NCBI GenBank assembly: GCA_963712815.1 | Contig: CAVQJL010000008.1 | Span: forward strand, 310,001-374,000 | Origin: RPQJ01 sp963712815 | Lineage (GTDB): Bacteria; Pseudomonadota; Gammaproteobacteria; Steroidobacterales; Steroidobacteraceae | Length of the DNA: 64,000 nt | Direction: 5' to 3' | Shown here: positions 45,027-54,073 of the stretch, piece after piece | How the letters are laid out: every line of letters begins with the position of its first letter | Numbering within the stretch: position 1 is the stretch's first letter | The notes under the pieces: generated by a model | Seen by the model: only the letters and a program-made list of their open reading frames with translations | Told to the model about the DNA's origin: nothing | Database searches by the model: none | Made by a program: the position numbers and the translations under genes

Positions 45027-45958
45027 GGCGCGATCTCCACGCCGCCCTCGGGCTCGGCGCGCAGCAGGCTCGACGGCCGCTCACGCAGGCCGCGAGCGAG
45101 CGAGCGCACCTCGCTGCTGGCGTCTCGCAGGTCGAGCAGCAGTTGCTGCAGCTCGAGTGCGCCCTGCCCGGCCGCTCCGGACAGCGCGGCCTCGTTCGTC
45201 GTCAGGATCCGCTCGAGGCTCGAGGCGGCGGTTGCGAGCTTCTCGGCGGCGATGCGCCCGTTCTCGAGAGCGGCTTGCGTATCGGGCCGGGAGTCCTCGG
45301 CCAGGGCATTGAGCTGCCGCGTCAGGGCGGTCGTTTGTGCCGCCGCGAATCGCAGCTCGGCGGTCAGCGCCGCGGCGTCGCTCGACAGCGCCGGCAGTTG
45401 CGCCGTGGCGTCCCGGATGTTGGCCAGCGAGTCGCCCAGGGCCTGGATGTTCCGGTCGTCGAGCAATTTCTCGATGCGCGTCATGACTTCACTCACGCGT
45501 GACACCAGGTCTGGCAGCCGCTCAAGGAACGCCTCGATGTCGCCCTTGCGCGTCGGGATCACCGGATAGGCATTACCCTGGACCAGCGCCGCACCCGGGT
45601 CGGCCTCGGGGTCGAGCTGGAGGTCAATGTAGAGCAGCCCGGTCAGGCCCAGCAGCCCGAGCCGGGCGCGCGTCGCGCCCGAGAGCGGTGCGGCGGAGTC
45701 CACCTCCGCAACGACCGTCACGCGGCCGGGATCGTCGCGCGCGACCCAAAGCCGCCGCACGCGCCCGACGTCAACGCCGAGGTAGCGCACCGGGCTGCCT
45801 TGCTCGAGACCGCTCACCGAGCCCTCGAAGTAGATCTCGTAGTTCTCGTAGACGCGCCGGTCCGCGCGGCCCGAGTACCACCACACGAAAGCGAACGCCG
45901 CCACGATCGCGGCCAGCGCGAATATCGCGACCGCCGCATAGCGCGCATCACGTTCCAC
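45023..45958 (-). CDS. MlaD-like MCE-domain protein
   Basis: A 311-residue protein with one N-terminal membrane helix (about 8-30), one MCE domain (YEIYFEGSVSGLEQGSPVRY, LGVDVGRVRRLWV, GLTGLLYIDLQLD) and a long C-terminal helical region with many coiled-coil-like repeats (about 150-300). In Mla systems hexamers of MlaD form a lipid conduit on the permease. The start is GTG at 45958, 11 bases inside the ATPase gene. The extended helical tail is more like PqiB/LetB-type or mycobacterial-like MCE tails than E. coli MlaD. Confidence 0.88.
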   Translation of the reverse strand: MERDARYAAVAIFALAAIVAAFAFVWWYSGRADRRVYENYEIYFEGSVSGLEQGSPVRYLGVDVGRVRRLWVARDDPGRVTVVAEVDSAAPLSGATRARLGLLGLTGLLYIDLQLDPEADPGAALVQGNAYPVIPTRKGDIEAFLERLPDLVSRVSEVMTRIEKLLDDRNIQALGDSLANIRDATAQLPALSSDAAALTAELRFAAAQTTALTRQLNALAEDSRPDTQAALENGRIAAEKLATAASSLERILTTNEAALSGAAGQGALELQQLLLDLRDASSEVRSLARGLRERPSSLLRAEPEGGVEIAP

Positions 45959-46727
45959 CTGCGCCCTCCCGGCCGGCGGCCATCGAGCGGCCCCGGGCGC
46001 CGTGGAAGTAATGGCGGATCCACGGATGATCGTTCGCGACGATCCCCTCGAGCGTATCGACGATCACCTTGCCATCCACGAGCACCGCGACACGGTCGCA
46101 CGTCCTCAGGAGGGTGTCCAGATCGTGCGTGACCATGACGACGGTGAGGTGCAGCGTGTCGCGCAGGTACAGCACCAGGTCGTCGAAGGCAGTGGCCGCG
46201 ATGGGATCGAGCCCGGCGGTGGGCTCGTCGAGGAACAGGATGGTCGGGTCGAGCGCGAGCGCGCGGGCCAGCGCCGCGCGCTTGACCATGCCGCCCGAGA
46301 GCTGGGCCGGTTGCTTGGCCGCCGACTCGAGCGGCAGCCCCACCATGCGCAGCCGCAGCTCGACCAGGCGCTCGAGCGAGGCGTCGTCGAGCTCGAGCGC
46401 CTCCGCCACCGGCAGCGTGACGTTCTCGGCGACGGTGAGCGAGGTGAACAGCGCGCCGTGCTGGAACGTGACGCCGTAGCGGCGCTTGATATCGCGCAGC
46501 TCCCGGTCGTTCATCGCGGTGATGTCGCGGCCCTCGAGCTCGACCGTCCCGGCGTCGGGCCGGCGCAGCCCGAGCAGGGTTCTCAGCAGCACGCTCTTGC
46601 CGCTGCCCGAGCCGCCCACGATGCCGAAGATCTCGCCGCGCCGGACCTCGAAGCTGACGCCGTCGTGCACCACCTGCGCACCGAAGCGGTTGACGACGTC
46701 GCGGACAACAATGACGGGCGCTGCCAT
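45948..46727 (-). CDS. MlaF-like ABC transporter ATPase
   Basis: A 259-residue ABC ATPase: Walker A GGSGSGKSVLLR, the MlaF-type Q-loop TFQHGALFTSLTVAENV, signature LSGGMVKRAALARAL, Walker B ILFLDEPTAGLDP and H-loop MVTHDLD. It powers the lipid transporter. ATG at 46727 shares one base with the permease stop. It belongs to the - strand operon mlaE-mlaF-mlaD-lipoprotein. Confidence 0.93.
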   Translation of the reverse strand: MAAPVIVVRDVVNRFGAQVVHDGVSFEVRRGEIFGIVGGSGSGKSVLLRTLLGLRRPDAGTVELEGRDITAMNDRELRDIKRRYGVTFQHGALFTSLTVAENVTLPVAEALELDDASLERLVELRLRMVGLPLESAAKQPAQLSGGMVKRAALARALALDPTILFLDEPTAGLDPIAATAFDDLVLYLRDTLHLTVVMVTHDLDTLLRTCDRVAVLVDGKVIVDTLEGIVANDHPWIRHYFHGARGRSMAAGREGAGGT

Positions 46728-47842
46728 CAGAAGTCGATTTCGAGGAAGAAGATCGCGAACACCGCATCGGCGAAGATCACGAGGAAGATCGACTGCACGA
46801 CCGCGACCGTGGTCAGGCGGCCGAGCTCGCGCGAGGACTCGCGCACCTGCAGCCCGCGCAGCGTGCCGGTGAGCGCGATCAGCAGGCCGAACACCGGCGC
46901 CTTGACGAGGCCGGCCCAGAAGGTGGTGGGAGCGATGGCCGCGTCGAGCCGCATGACGAACTGCGACCACGGCAGGTCGAGCAGGTAGCTCGTGAGCAGC
47001 GCGCCGCCCGCGAGGCCCATGGCGTCGGCGACGACGGTGAGCAGGGGCAGCACCAGCACCAGCGCCACGACGCGAGGCAGCACCAGCACCTCGTAGGGGT
47101 TGATGCCCATGGACTCGAGCGCGTCCACCTCGTCGTTGAGCTTCATCACGCCGAGTTCGGCGGCATACGCGCTGCCGGTACGGCCGGCGACCATGATGGC
47201 CGTGAGCAGCACGCCGAGCTCGCGCAGCACTCCGATGGCGACGAGGTCCACGGTGAAGATCTCGGCGCCGAAGGGCTTGAGCTGCTGCGCGCCGATGTAT
47301 GCGGAGATCACGCTGATCAGCAGGGCAATGACGGCAACGATGGGGATCGCCTGGACGCCCGTCTCGTGCATGTGCCTGACGATGGAGGGCAGCCGCAGCC
47401 GCTTCACGCTGCGCCAGGCAAGGGCGGCGCTCGCGATCAGCCGCCCGCCGTACACCAGGGCCTCGAACCAGCTGCGGCCTCGTTCCTCGAGGCCGCGGCC
47501 GAAACCGGCCAGCCGATCCAGCAGGGACGGCGTGGACGGCGGCGCGAGCGTCCCGGCCTCCCGGGCACGCAAGTCATCGAAATAGGCGAAGTGCTCGGGC
47601 GGCGCGCCGTCGAGCTCGACGAGCACGCCGGCAGCGCGCAGCGCGGCGATCGCGTCGTGCAGCAGCCAGGCCGGGCCGATGTCGCGCAGCTCGGCGCCCG
47701 CCAGATCGACCCGCACCTCGGCCGGCGGAGCCTCGCGCAGCTCGCGGAGCGCACGCGCCAGCCCGGGCGCATCCGCCATGGCTGCTACGCCCGCGAGTTC
47801 GAGCCGCGCCGCCGCCCGGTGGTATTGCGCCGTGAACTGCAT
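46727..47842 (-). CDS. MlaE-like permease with N-terminal STAS domain
   Basis: A 371-residue fusion. The first 100 residues form a STAS-like domain (RLELAGVAAMADAPGLARAL, VRVDLAGAELRDIGPAWLL), the part that is a separate protein, MlaB, in E. coli. The rest is an MlaE permease (VYGGRLIASAALAW, YIGAQQLKPFGAEIFTVDLV, MVAGRTGSAYAAELGVMKLN, ALESMGINPYEVLVLPRVVA). It explains the absence of a mlaB gene. First gene of the operon, divergent from the Kef-type antiporter. Confidence 0.93.
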   Translation of the reverse strand: MQFTAQYHRAAARLELAGVAAMADAPGLARALRELREAPPAEVRVDLAGAELRDIGPAWLLHDAIAALRAAGVLVELDGAPPEHFAYFDDLRAREAGTLAPPSTPSLLDRLAGFGRGLEERGRSWFEALVYGGRLIASAALAWRSVKRLRLPSIVRHMHETGVQAIPIVAVIALLISVISAYIGAQQLKPFGAEIFTVDLVAIGVLRELGVLLTAIMVAGRTGSAYAAELGVMKLNDEVDALESMGINPYEVLVLPRVVALVLVLPLLTVVADAMGLAGGALLTSYLLDLPWSQFVMRLDAAIAPTTFWAGLVKAPVFGLLIALTGTLRGLQVRESSRELGRLTTVAVVQSIFLVIFADAVFAIFFLEIDF

Positions 47843-47945
47843 GAAGCTATGCGGCGCTCTCGGGTACGGTCATCTCTCGGTTTCCTCGCGCGTCTGCGTT
47901 GCCGGCCGGAATGCTAGCATCGGGTCTGGCGCTTCGTGAGTTCCA

Positions 47946-49928
47946 ATGGGCGGCGACATCCTCTCCCAGATCCTCATCCTGCTCGCGGGTTCGGTCGTCG
48001 TGCTGAGCCTGGTGCGTCGCTTCGCGCTGCCTCCCGTTCTCGGCTACCTGGTGGTCGGCATGATCCTCGGGCCCCATGCGCTGGGGCTCGTGTCCGACAC
48101 CAGCGCGGTGCACGTGCTTGCCGAGATCGGCGTCGTCTTCCTCGTCTTCACGCTCGGGCTCGAATTCTCGCTCGCGCGGATGATCGCGATGAAATCCGAG
48201 GTGCTGGGCGTCGGCGGCCTGCAGATGCTCGTCACGACGTCCGCGATCGCCGGCGCGGCGTGGGCCTTCGGCGTGGAGCCGGCCGTGGCCATCGTACTGG
48301 GCGGCGCACTCGCGATGTCCTCGACCGCCATCGTCATTCGCCAGCTCGGCGAGCAGCTCGAGATCAACCGGACGCACTCGCGGCTCGCCGTCGGCGTGTT
48401 GCTCTTCCAGGACCTCGCGTTCGCACCGCTGCTGGCGCTCGCCACCGCGCTCGGCGCATCGACCGACATCCTGAGTCCCGCGTGGCTGCTCGGGATGGTC
48501 GGTCGCGCCGTGCTGGCCCTGGTGCTCGTGCTGCTGGTCGGCCGCTGGCTGCTGCGGCCGCTGTTCCGCGAGATCGCCCGGCACCGCAGCTCGGAGAGTT
48601 TCACGCTGACCGTGCTTTTCGTGGCGCTCGGTGCGGCCTGGGCGACCCACGCGCTCGGACTGTCGATGGCCCTCGGCGGCTTCCTCGCCGGCATGCTGCT
48701 CGCGGAGACCGAGTTCCGGCACCAGACGGAGGCGGTGATCAAGCCGTTCCAGGACATCCTGCTCGGGCTGTTCTTCGTGTCGGTCGGCATGCTGCTCGAC
48801 CTGCGGCTGCTGCTCGCACAGCTGCCACTCGTGCTGCTGCTGCTCGCGGCGCTGCTGGTCGGCAAGGCCATCATCATCCTGCTCGTCGTGCGCCGGTTCG
48901 TGCCGAATACCCGCAAGGCGCTGCGCACCGGCATCGTGCTGTGCATGGGCGGCGAATTCGGCTTTGCCCTGCTGACGCTGCTGCTCAAGGGTCGCATGGT
49001 CGATCCGGCGCTCGTGCAGGCACTGCTCACTACGCTCGCACTCAGCATGCTGCTCGGACCGCTGTTGGTGCGCTACAACGGCCGCATCGCCGACTTCCTG
49101 CTTCGGCAGCCGACCGCGCAGCCCTCCGAGCTCGCGCTGGAGACGGCGGCCACGCGCGAGCTGGCGCAGCGCGAGCACGTAATCATTTGCGGCTTCGGCC
49201 GTGTCGGCCAGAACCTGGCCCGGGTGCTCGAGAAGCGCGGCATCGAATACATCGCACTCGACCTCGATCCGCTGCGGGTGCGCAACGCGCGCCAGGCCGG
49301 CGACCCGGTGGTCTACGGCGACGCGTCGGAGCCCGAGGTGCTGCGTGCGCTCGGCTTCGAGAAGGCGAACGTGGTCGTGGTGTCCTTCGACGGGCCCGAC
49401 AGCGGGCTCAAGATCGTGCGCGCGGTGCGCCAGCTGCGCGGCGACGTACCGGTGCTGGTGCGCACCGAGGACGACTCGCGGCTCGAGCCGCTTCAGGCAG
49501 CCGGCGCCACCGAGGTGGTTCCCGAGATCTTCGAGACCAGCCTGGCGCTCGTCTCGCACGTGCTGCTGTTCCTGAACGTTCCAGCCCAGGAGGTCCTCGA
49601 GGTCACCGAAGACATCCGGCACGACCGCTACGCCATCCTGCGCAGCGTGTTCAAGGGGCGCCAGACGGGCGAGACCGGGGAGGATGGCTCGGCGTTGCAC
49701 CAGCAGCTGCGCACCGTGGTGCTGCCGCCCGGCGCGAAGGCGGTCGGCCGGACGCTCGGCGAGGTCGGCCTGGACCGGCGCGGCGTCGTGGTGACGGCAT
49801 TGCGTCGCGAAGGTATCGTCGGTCGAGAGCCCGACTCCGGCACGCGGCTCCGCGAGGGCGACGTGCTCGTGCTGTGGGGGACCCTCGCGGATCTCGAGCG
49901 CGGCGAGACCCGGCTGCTGATGGGCTGA
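47946..49928 (+). CDS. Kef-type cation:proton antiporter (CPA2) with TrkA domains
   Basis: A 660-residue antiporter. About 12 membrane helices (1-390) include the CPA2 features LGYLVVGMILGPHALGL, VFLVFTLGLEFSLARM and GVLLFQDLAFAPLLAL. A TrkA-N nucleotide-binding domain starts near 412 (VIICGFGRVGQNLARVL) and a TrkA-C domain lies near the end (VVLPPGAKAVGRTLGEVGL). It probably exchanges K+ or Na+ for protons under nucleotide or thiol control. TAGCAT at 47915-47920 is a candidate -10. purT follows after 32 bases. Confidence 0.9.
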   Translation: MGGDILSQILILLAGSVVVLSLVRRFALPPVLGYLVVGMILGPHALGLVSDTSAVHVLAEIGVVFLVFTLGLEFSLARMIAMKSEVLGVGGLQMLVTTSAIAGAAWAFGVEPAVAIVLGGALAMSSTAIVIRQLGEQLEINRTHSRLAVGVLLFQDLAFAPLLALATALGASTDILSPAWLLGMVGRAVLALVLVLLVGRWLLRPLFREIARHRSSESFTLTVLFVALGAAWATHALGLSMALGGFLAGMLLAETEFRHQTEAVIKPFQDILLGLFFVSVGMLLDLRLLLAQLPLVLLLLAALLVGKAIIILLVVRRFVPNTRKALRTGIVLCMGGEFGFALLTLLLKGRMVDPALVQALLTTLALSMLLGPLLVRYNGRIADFLLRQPTAQPSELALETAATRELAQREHVIICGFGRVGQNLARVLEKRGIEYIALDLDPLRVRNARQAGDPVVYGDASEPEVLRALGFEKANVVVVSFDGPDSGLKIVRAVRQLRGDVPVLVRTEDDSRLEPLQAAGATEVVPEIFETSLALVSHVLLFLNVPAQEVLEVTEDIRHDRYAILRSVFKGRQTGETGEDGSALHQQLRTVVLPPGAKAVGRTLGEVGLDRRGVVVTALRREGIVGREPDSGTRLREGDVLVLWGTLADLERGETRLLMG

Positions 49929-49960
49929 ACGGCGGGACCATTCACCATGCGCCCGACTCC

Positions 49961-51151
49961 ATGACGACCCTGGGCACGCCCCACTCGACGGCCGCCACGC
50001 GCGTGCTGATGCTCGGCGCCGGCGAGCTCGGCAAGGAAGTCGTGATCGAGCTGCAGCGCCTCGGGGTCGAGACCATCGCGGCCGACCGGTATCAGAACGC
50101 ACCGGCGATGCAGGTCGCGCACCGCTCGCAGGTGCTCGACATGCTCGATCCGGCGGCGCTGCGTGCGCTCGTGCTGCGCGAGCGCCCGGCGCTGATCGTG
50201 CCGGAGATCGAGGCGATCGCGACGCCGGCGTTGATCGAACTCGAGGCCGAAGGCTTCCGCGTGATCCCGACCGCCCGGGCGGCACGCCTGACCATGGACC
50301 GCGAGGGCATCCGCCGTCTCGCCGCCGAGCAGCTCGGCCTCGCGACCTCGCCCTACCGCTTCGCCGATACCGGCGACGAGTATCGGGAGGCGGTCGCGGC
50401 GATCGGCTTCCCCTGCGTCGTGAAGCCCGTGATGAGTTCCTCGGGCAAGGGCCAGAGCGTGCTGCGCGGACCGGACGACGTCGGCCAGGCCTGGGAGTAT
50501 GCGCAGGCCGGCGGGCGGGCCGGCGCCGGCCGGGTGATCGTCGAGGGCTTCGTCCGCTTCGACTACGAGATCACGCTGCTCACCGTGCGGCACGCCGGCG
50601 GCACGAGTTTCTGCGCACCGATCGGCCACCTGCAGGTGGACGGCGACTACCGCGAGTCATGGCAACCGCAGCCGATGAGTCCTGCGGCGCTCGCCGAGGC
50701 CGAGCGCATCGCGCGCGCAGTCACGAACGACCTGGGCGGCGCCGGCCTGTTCGGCGTCGAGCTGTTCGTGCGCGGCGACGAAGTGTGGTTCAGCGAGGTC
50801 TCGCCCCGTCCGCACGACACCGGGCTCGTGACGCTGATCTCCCAGGATCTCTCGGAGTTCGCCCTGCACGCGCGGGCGATCCTGGGGCTGCCGGTGCCGG
50901 CGATCCGCCCGCACGGGGCCGCTGCCTCGTGCGCCGTGCTGCTCGAGGGCCGGTCGGCCGACGTGCGCTTCCATGGCGTCGAGCGGGCGCTCGCGGAACC
51001 GGACACCCAGCTGCGGCTGTTCGGAAAGCCCGAGGTCAGCGGCCGGCGGCGAATGGGCGTCACGCTGGCGCTCGGCAAGGATATCGACGAGGCGCGCGAC
51101 AAGGCGCGCCGTGCCGCGGCGGCGATCGTGGCGGGCGCAGAGCTGCGCTGA
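49961..51151 (+). CDS. purT: Formate-dependent phosphoribosylglycinamide formyltransferase PurT
   Basis: A 396-residue ATP-grasp enzyme making formyl-GAR from GAR, formate and ATP in purine synthesis. RVLMLGAGELGKEVVIELQR, PEIEAIATPALIELEAEG, VVKPVMSSSGKGQSVL and EVSPRPHDTGLVTLISQDLS are diagnostic. The C-terminal lid sequence RRRMGVTLALGKDIDEARDK is present. It allows folate-independent purine synthesis. Start ATG at 49961 fits the family N-terminus. Confidence 0.96.
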   Translation: MTTLGTPHSTAATRVLMLGAGELGKEVVIELQRLGVETIAADRYQNAPAMQVAHRSQVLDMLDPAALRALVLRERPALIVPEIEAIATPALIELEAEGFRVIPTARAARLTMDREGIRRLAAEQLGLATSPYRFADTGDEYREAVAAIGFPCVVKPVMSSSGKGQSVLRGPDDVGQAWEYAQAGGRAGAGRVIVEGFVRFDYEITLLTVRHAGGTSFCAPIGHLQVDGDYRESWQPQPMSPAALAEAERIARAVTNDLGGAGLFGVELFVRGDEVWFSEVSPRPHDTGLVTLISQDLSEFALHARAILGLPVPAIRPHGAAASCAVLLEGRSADVRFHGVERALAEPDTQLRLFGKPEVSGRRRMGVTLALGKDIDEARDKARRAAAAIVAGAELR

Positions 51152-51166
51152 CCTCGGTCGCCCGGC

Positions 51167-51649
51167 TCAGCGATCGGCCTGGAAGTGCGCCTCCAGCAGC
51201 CACAACCCCTTGTCGGCGCTGCGCGAAATGGCGGTGAACAGGTCGGCGGTGTCGGCATCGCCCGCCCTGGACGACTCGTCGATCGCCTTGCGCACAGCCT
51301 TGGCGAAGCGCGCATAGGCCGCCGCGAGCGCGTCGAGGTGCGCCCGCCCTTCGGCGATGTCGAGCGGATAGGCGTCGAGCTTGCTGCGTCCCGCGACGAC
51401 CTGCACGGTGCCCTCGGCGATTCCGCCCAGTGCGGTGATGCGCTCCGCCATCTCGTCCACCTGGCCGTCGAGCTCGCCGGCCAGCCGGCCGAACAGTTCG
51501 TGCAGTGCGATGAACTGCGGGCCCTTGACGTTCCAATGCGCCTGCCTGGCCTGCATCTGCAGGTCGAGCGCATCGGCGAGACGCGCATTGAGCAGCGTCG
51601 TCACCTTGGCGCGGGCCTTGGCGGACAGGTCGTTGCGGGTGCTGTGCAT
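51167..51649 (-). CDS. dps: Dps-family ferritin-like protein
   Basis: A 160-residue Dps. The intersubunit ferroxidase motif reads QARQAHWNVKGPQFIALHEL followed by FGRLAGELDGQVDEMAERI, with the His, Asp and Glu ligands present. The N-terminus carries a few Lys/Arg (NDLSAKARAKVTT), enough for weak DNA contact. It stores iron and protects DNA from peroxide. CAGGAGGA sits just before the ATG, one of the best ribosome binding sites in the window. Convergent with purT. Confidence 0.92.
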   Translation of the reverse strand: MHSTRNDLSAKARAKVTTLLNARLADALDLQMQARQAHWNVKGPQFIALHELFGRLAGELDGQVDEMAERITALGGIAEGTVQVVAGRSKLDAYPLDIAEGRAHLDALAAAYARFAKAVRKAIDESSRAGDADTADLFTAISRSADKGLWLLEAHFQADR

Positions 51650-51798
51650 GAAGTCCTCCTGCGGACCGTCGCCGTTCGCGTTTGGAGGGCATTGTGTGCG
51701 TCCGGCCGTCCCGGGCCAACCGCATCGGTCGAGCCGCACAGGGCCATCCGGCCGATGCGACGTGGCGATGCCGGCCACCACCGCCGGCTGCGGTCGAT

Positions 51799-51847
51799 GA
51801 CATTGTTACATTTTATTGACAGCCATCCATTGATTGACGTTGTGTCA
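51799..51847. promoter_or_regulatory. AT-rich regulatory region upstream of the TetR-efflux operon
   Basis: An AT-rich block between dps and the TetR gene. ATTGAC occurs twice (51815-51820 and 51834-51839), TTGACA (51816-51821) is a perfect -35 hexamer, and TGACA/TGTCA (51817-51821 and 51843-51847) are in inverted orientation. It probably holds the promoter and the TetR operator, but the exact boxes cannot be settled by eye. Confidence 0.4.
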
Positions 51848-51869
51848 GCATCCGGTCGAGAATGCGCGC

Positions 51870-52508
51870 ATGTCGTACATCGCCGAACGCCGACAGGAGG
51901 AGCGCGATCGCCGCCGCGGGGAGATCGTGGACGCCGCCGAGGCCTTGTATGCGGAGGTGGGCTGGGACGCCGTGACCATGGACCAGGTCGCGCGACGGGC
52001 GCGGCTCAGCCGCGCGCTGGTCTACGTGTACTTCAAGGACAAGGCCGACCTGCACTTCGCGCTCGTCGAGCGTTCGCTCGAAGCGCTGTGCCGCCGGTTC
52101 GAGGCCGCCCGCTCGGGCAAGGCGAGCGGCATCGAGGAGGTGGAGGCCATCGGCAGGGCCTACCTCGCATTCGAGCGGGAGACGCCGCACCACTTCGATG
52201 CCTGCGCGCGCTTCCAGGCGCACACCAGCGCCGAGCGCGACGTACCGCCGAACGAGGCCGCCTGCATGTGCGCCGGGCACCGTGTCCACGAGGTGATGGT
52301 CGCGTCGCTGAACCGCGGAGTCGCGGACGGCTCGATCCGGGCGGACATCGGTGATCCGTACCTGACGGCCCTGACGCTGTGGGCCTTCTCGTTCGGGGTC
52401 ATCCAGCTCGCCGCGTCCAAGGCAGGGCAGATGGAGCACGAGGGCGTGGCCGTACAGCAGTTCGTCGAGCACGCCTTCGCGCTGGCGCTGCGCTCGCTGC
52501 GGCGCTGA
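51870..52508 (+). CDS. TetR-family transcriptional regulator of the efflux operon
   Basis: A 212-residue TetR regulator. The N-terminal DNA-binding domain reads IVDAAEALYAEVGWDAVTMD and VARRARLSRALVYVYFKDKA; the C-terminal ligand and dimer domain is divergent. It precedes, by five bases, an outer-membrane channel gene followed by an adaptor and an RND pump, so it most likely represses its own efflux operon and responds to a pump substrate. ATG at 51870 fits the family; an in-frame upstream ATG at 51834 lies inside the regulatory region. Confidence 0.9.
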   Translation: MSYIAERRQEERDRRRGEIVDAAEALYAEVGWDAVTMDQVARRARLSRALVYVYFKDKADLHFALVERSLEALCRRFEAARSGKASGIEEVEAIGRAYLAFERETPHHFDACARFQAHTSAERDVPPNEAACMCAGHRVHEVMVASLNRGVADGSIRADIGDPYLTALTLWAFSFGVIQLAASKAGQMEHEGVAVQQFVEHAFALALRSLRR

Positions 52509-52513
52509 CAGGC

Positions 52514-54073
52514 ATGCGTCCGGTGACGCCGCAATCGCATCCTGCCGACCGGCCGTGCCGCAGGCATGCCGGCGGCCGGACGGCGCTGGCCATGCTACTG
52601 CTCGCCTGCGCGCCGGCGCTCCCGGCGCCCGGGACCCCGAGTGCGCCGTTCGCGACGGCGGCCGCCAACGCCGCCGGCCCTGCGCCCTCAGTCATGACGG
52701 CGACGGTCGAGGAGGGCCTGCAGCAGGTCCTGGACGACGCGCTGGACGCCAACCTCGAATTGCGCGCCAGCGAGGCCGAGATCCGGCAGCGCATGGCGGG
52801 ACTCGACCAGGCGCGCGCCCGGTACCTGCCCGCCATCGACATCGCGGCACGCTACAGCGTCGCCGACGGCGGCCGCACCATCGAGTTCCCGGTGGGCGAC
52901 CTGCTGAATCCCGTCTACGCGACGCTCGACGAGCTGCTCGTGGCCTCGGGGCAGCCACCGCGCTTCCCGCGGATCGACAACCAGAGCATCACCTTCCTGC
53001 GCGGCAACGAGCAGGAGACGAAAGTCGTGCTGGAGCAGCCACTCTACGAGCCACGGCTCGCGCCCGCCGTCGCCGCCGGCCGGGCCGAGGTGGACCGTGC
53101 CGGCGCCAACCTGGCCGCGCTGCGCGCGCGGGTCGTGCGCGACGTGCACCAGGCGTACTACCTGTGGCTGGCCACACAGCAGGCGGTGCTGGTACTCGAG
53201 GCGACGCTCGAGCTGGCCGAGGCCAATCTTGCGGCCAACGAGAGCCTGTATCGCAACGGCAAGATCACCCGGGACCTCGTGCTGCGCGCCGAGGCCGACC
53301 TGCTCGAGGTCGAGCAGCAGCGCCTCTCGGCCGCGAGTCGCGTGCGCATCGCGCAGGGCTACGTCAACCTGCTACGCGACGCGCCGCTCGCGGCGCCCCT
53401 GCCTCGCGCCGAGATCGACGCAGCCACCGTAGAGCGCTTCCGCGAGCGGCTCGTCCGTCGCCTCGCAGGGCGGTCGCTGGACGCGGCGGCGCTGCAGCAG
53501 CTCGCAACCGGCCGCCGGGCGGAACTCAAGGGCCTCGATGCCGCCATCGCCGGTGGCGAGGCCCGCCAGGACCTGGCCCGGGCCGCGTTCAGGCCGCGCG
53601 TCGCGCTGGGAGCCGAGACCGGCATACAGGGCGACGACTACGGCTTCAGCGAGGACGAGCGCTACGCCCTCGCCTCGGTGATCCTGCGGTGGAACCTGTT
53701 CCGTGGCGGCGCCGACCGTGCGGCCCTGAGGGAGGCGCACGCGTTCACCGACCAGCTGCGCGCCACGCGCGACCTCGCGGCGCAGCGCGTTCGCCTCGAG
53801 GTTCAGGAATCGGTCGAGCAGCTCGAGGTCGCCGGCGCCTCGCTCGACACGGCGCTCAAGCGCACCGAGGCTGCCGACGGCGCGCTGCGCATCGCGACCC
53901 GCAAGCGCGACCTCGGCCAGATCAACCAGGCGGAGTTCATCGATGCCCGGCGCGCGATGACCGACGCCCGGCTCAACCTGAACCGGGTGCGCGCCGAGTT
54001 CCTCGCGCGCATCGCCGAACTCGAGTTCGCCGTCGGTGATCCGCACGCGGCGAAGAAGGAGCTGACGAGATGA
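52514..54073 (+). CDS. TolC-family outer-membrane efflux channel
   Basis: A 519-residue TolC-like protein. A basic N-terminus and hydrophobic signal (about 22-40, RTALAMLLLACAPALPAPG) lead into two OEP repeats of long helices with Ala/Arg/Glu heptads, e.g. VVRDVHQAYYLWLATQQAVL and RLEVQESVEQLEVAGASLDT. It forms the outer-membrane duct of the efflux complex whose adaptor overlaps its end by 4 bases (ATGA). Clean reading frame, unlike the genes that follow. Confidence 0.9.
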   Translation: MRPVTPQSHPADRPCRRHAGGRTALAMLLLACAPALPAPGTPSAPFATAAANAAGPAPSVMTATVEEGLQQVLDDALDANLELRASEAEIRQRMAGLDQARARYLPAIDIAARYSVADGGRTIEFPVGDLLNPVYATLDELLVASGQPPRFPRIDNQSITFLRGNEQETKVVLEQPLYEPRLAPAVAAGRAEVDRAGANLAALRARVVRDVHQAYYLWLATQQAVLVLEATLELAEANLAANESLYRNGKITRDLVLRAEADLLEVEQQRLSAASRVRIAQGYVNLLRDAPLAAPLPRAEIDAATVERFRERLVRRLAGRSLDAAALQQLATGRRAELKGLDAAIAGGEARQDLARAAFRPRVALGAETGIQGDDYGFSEDERYALASVILRWNLFRGGADRAALREAHAFTDQLRATRDLAAQRVRLEVQESVEQLEVAGASLDTALKRTEAADGALRIATRKRDLGQINQAEFIDARRAMTDARLNLNRVRAEFLARIAELEFAVGDPHAAKKELTR

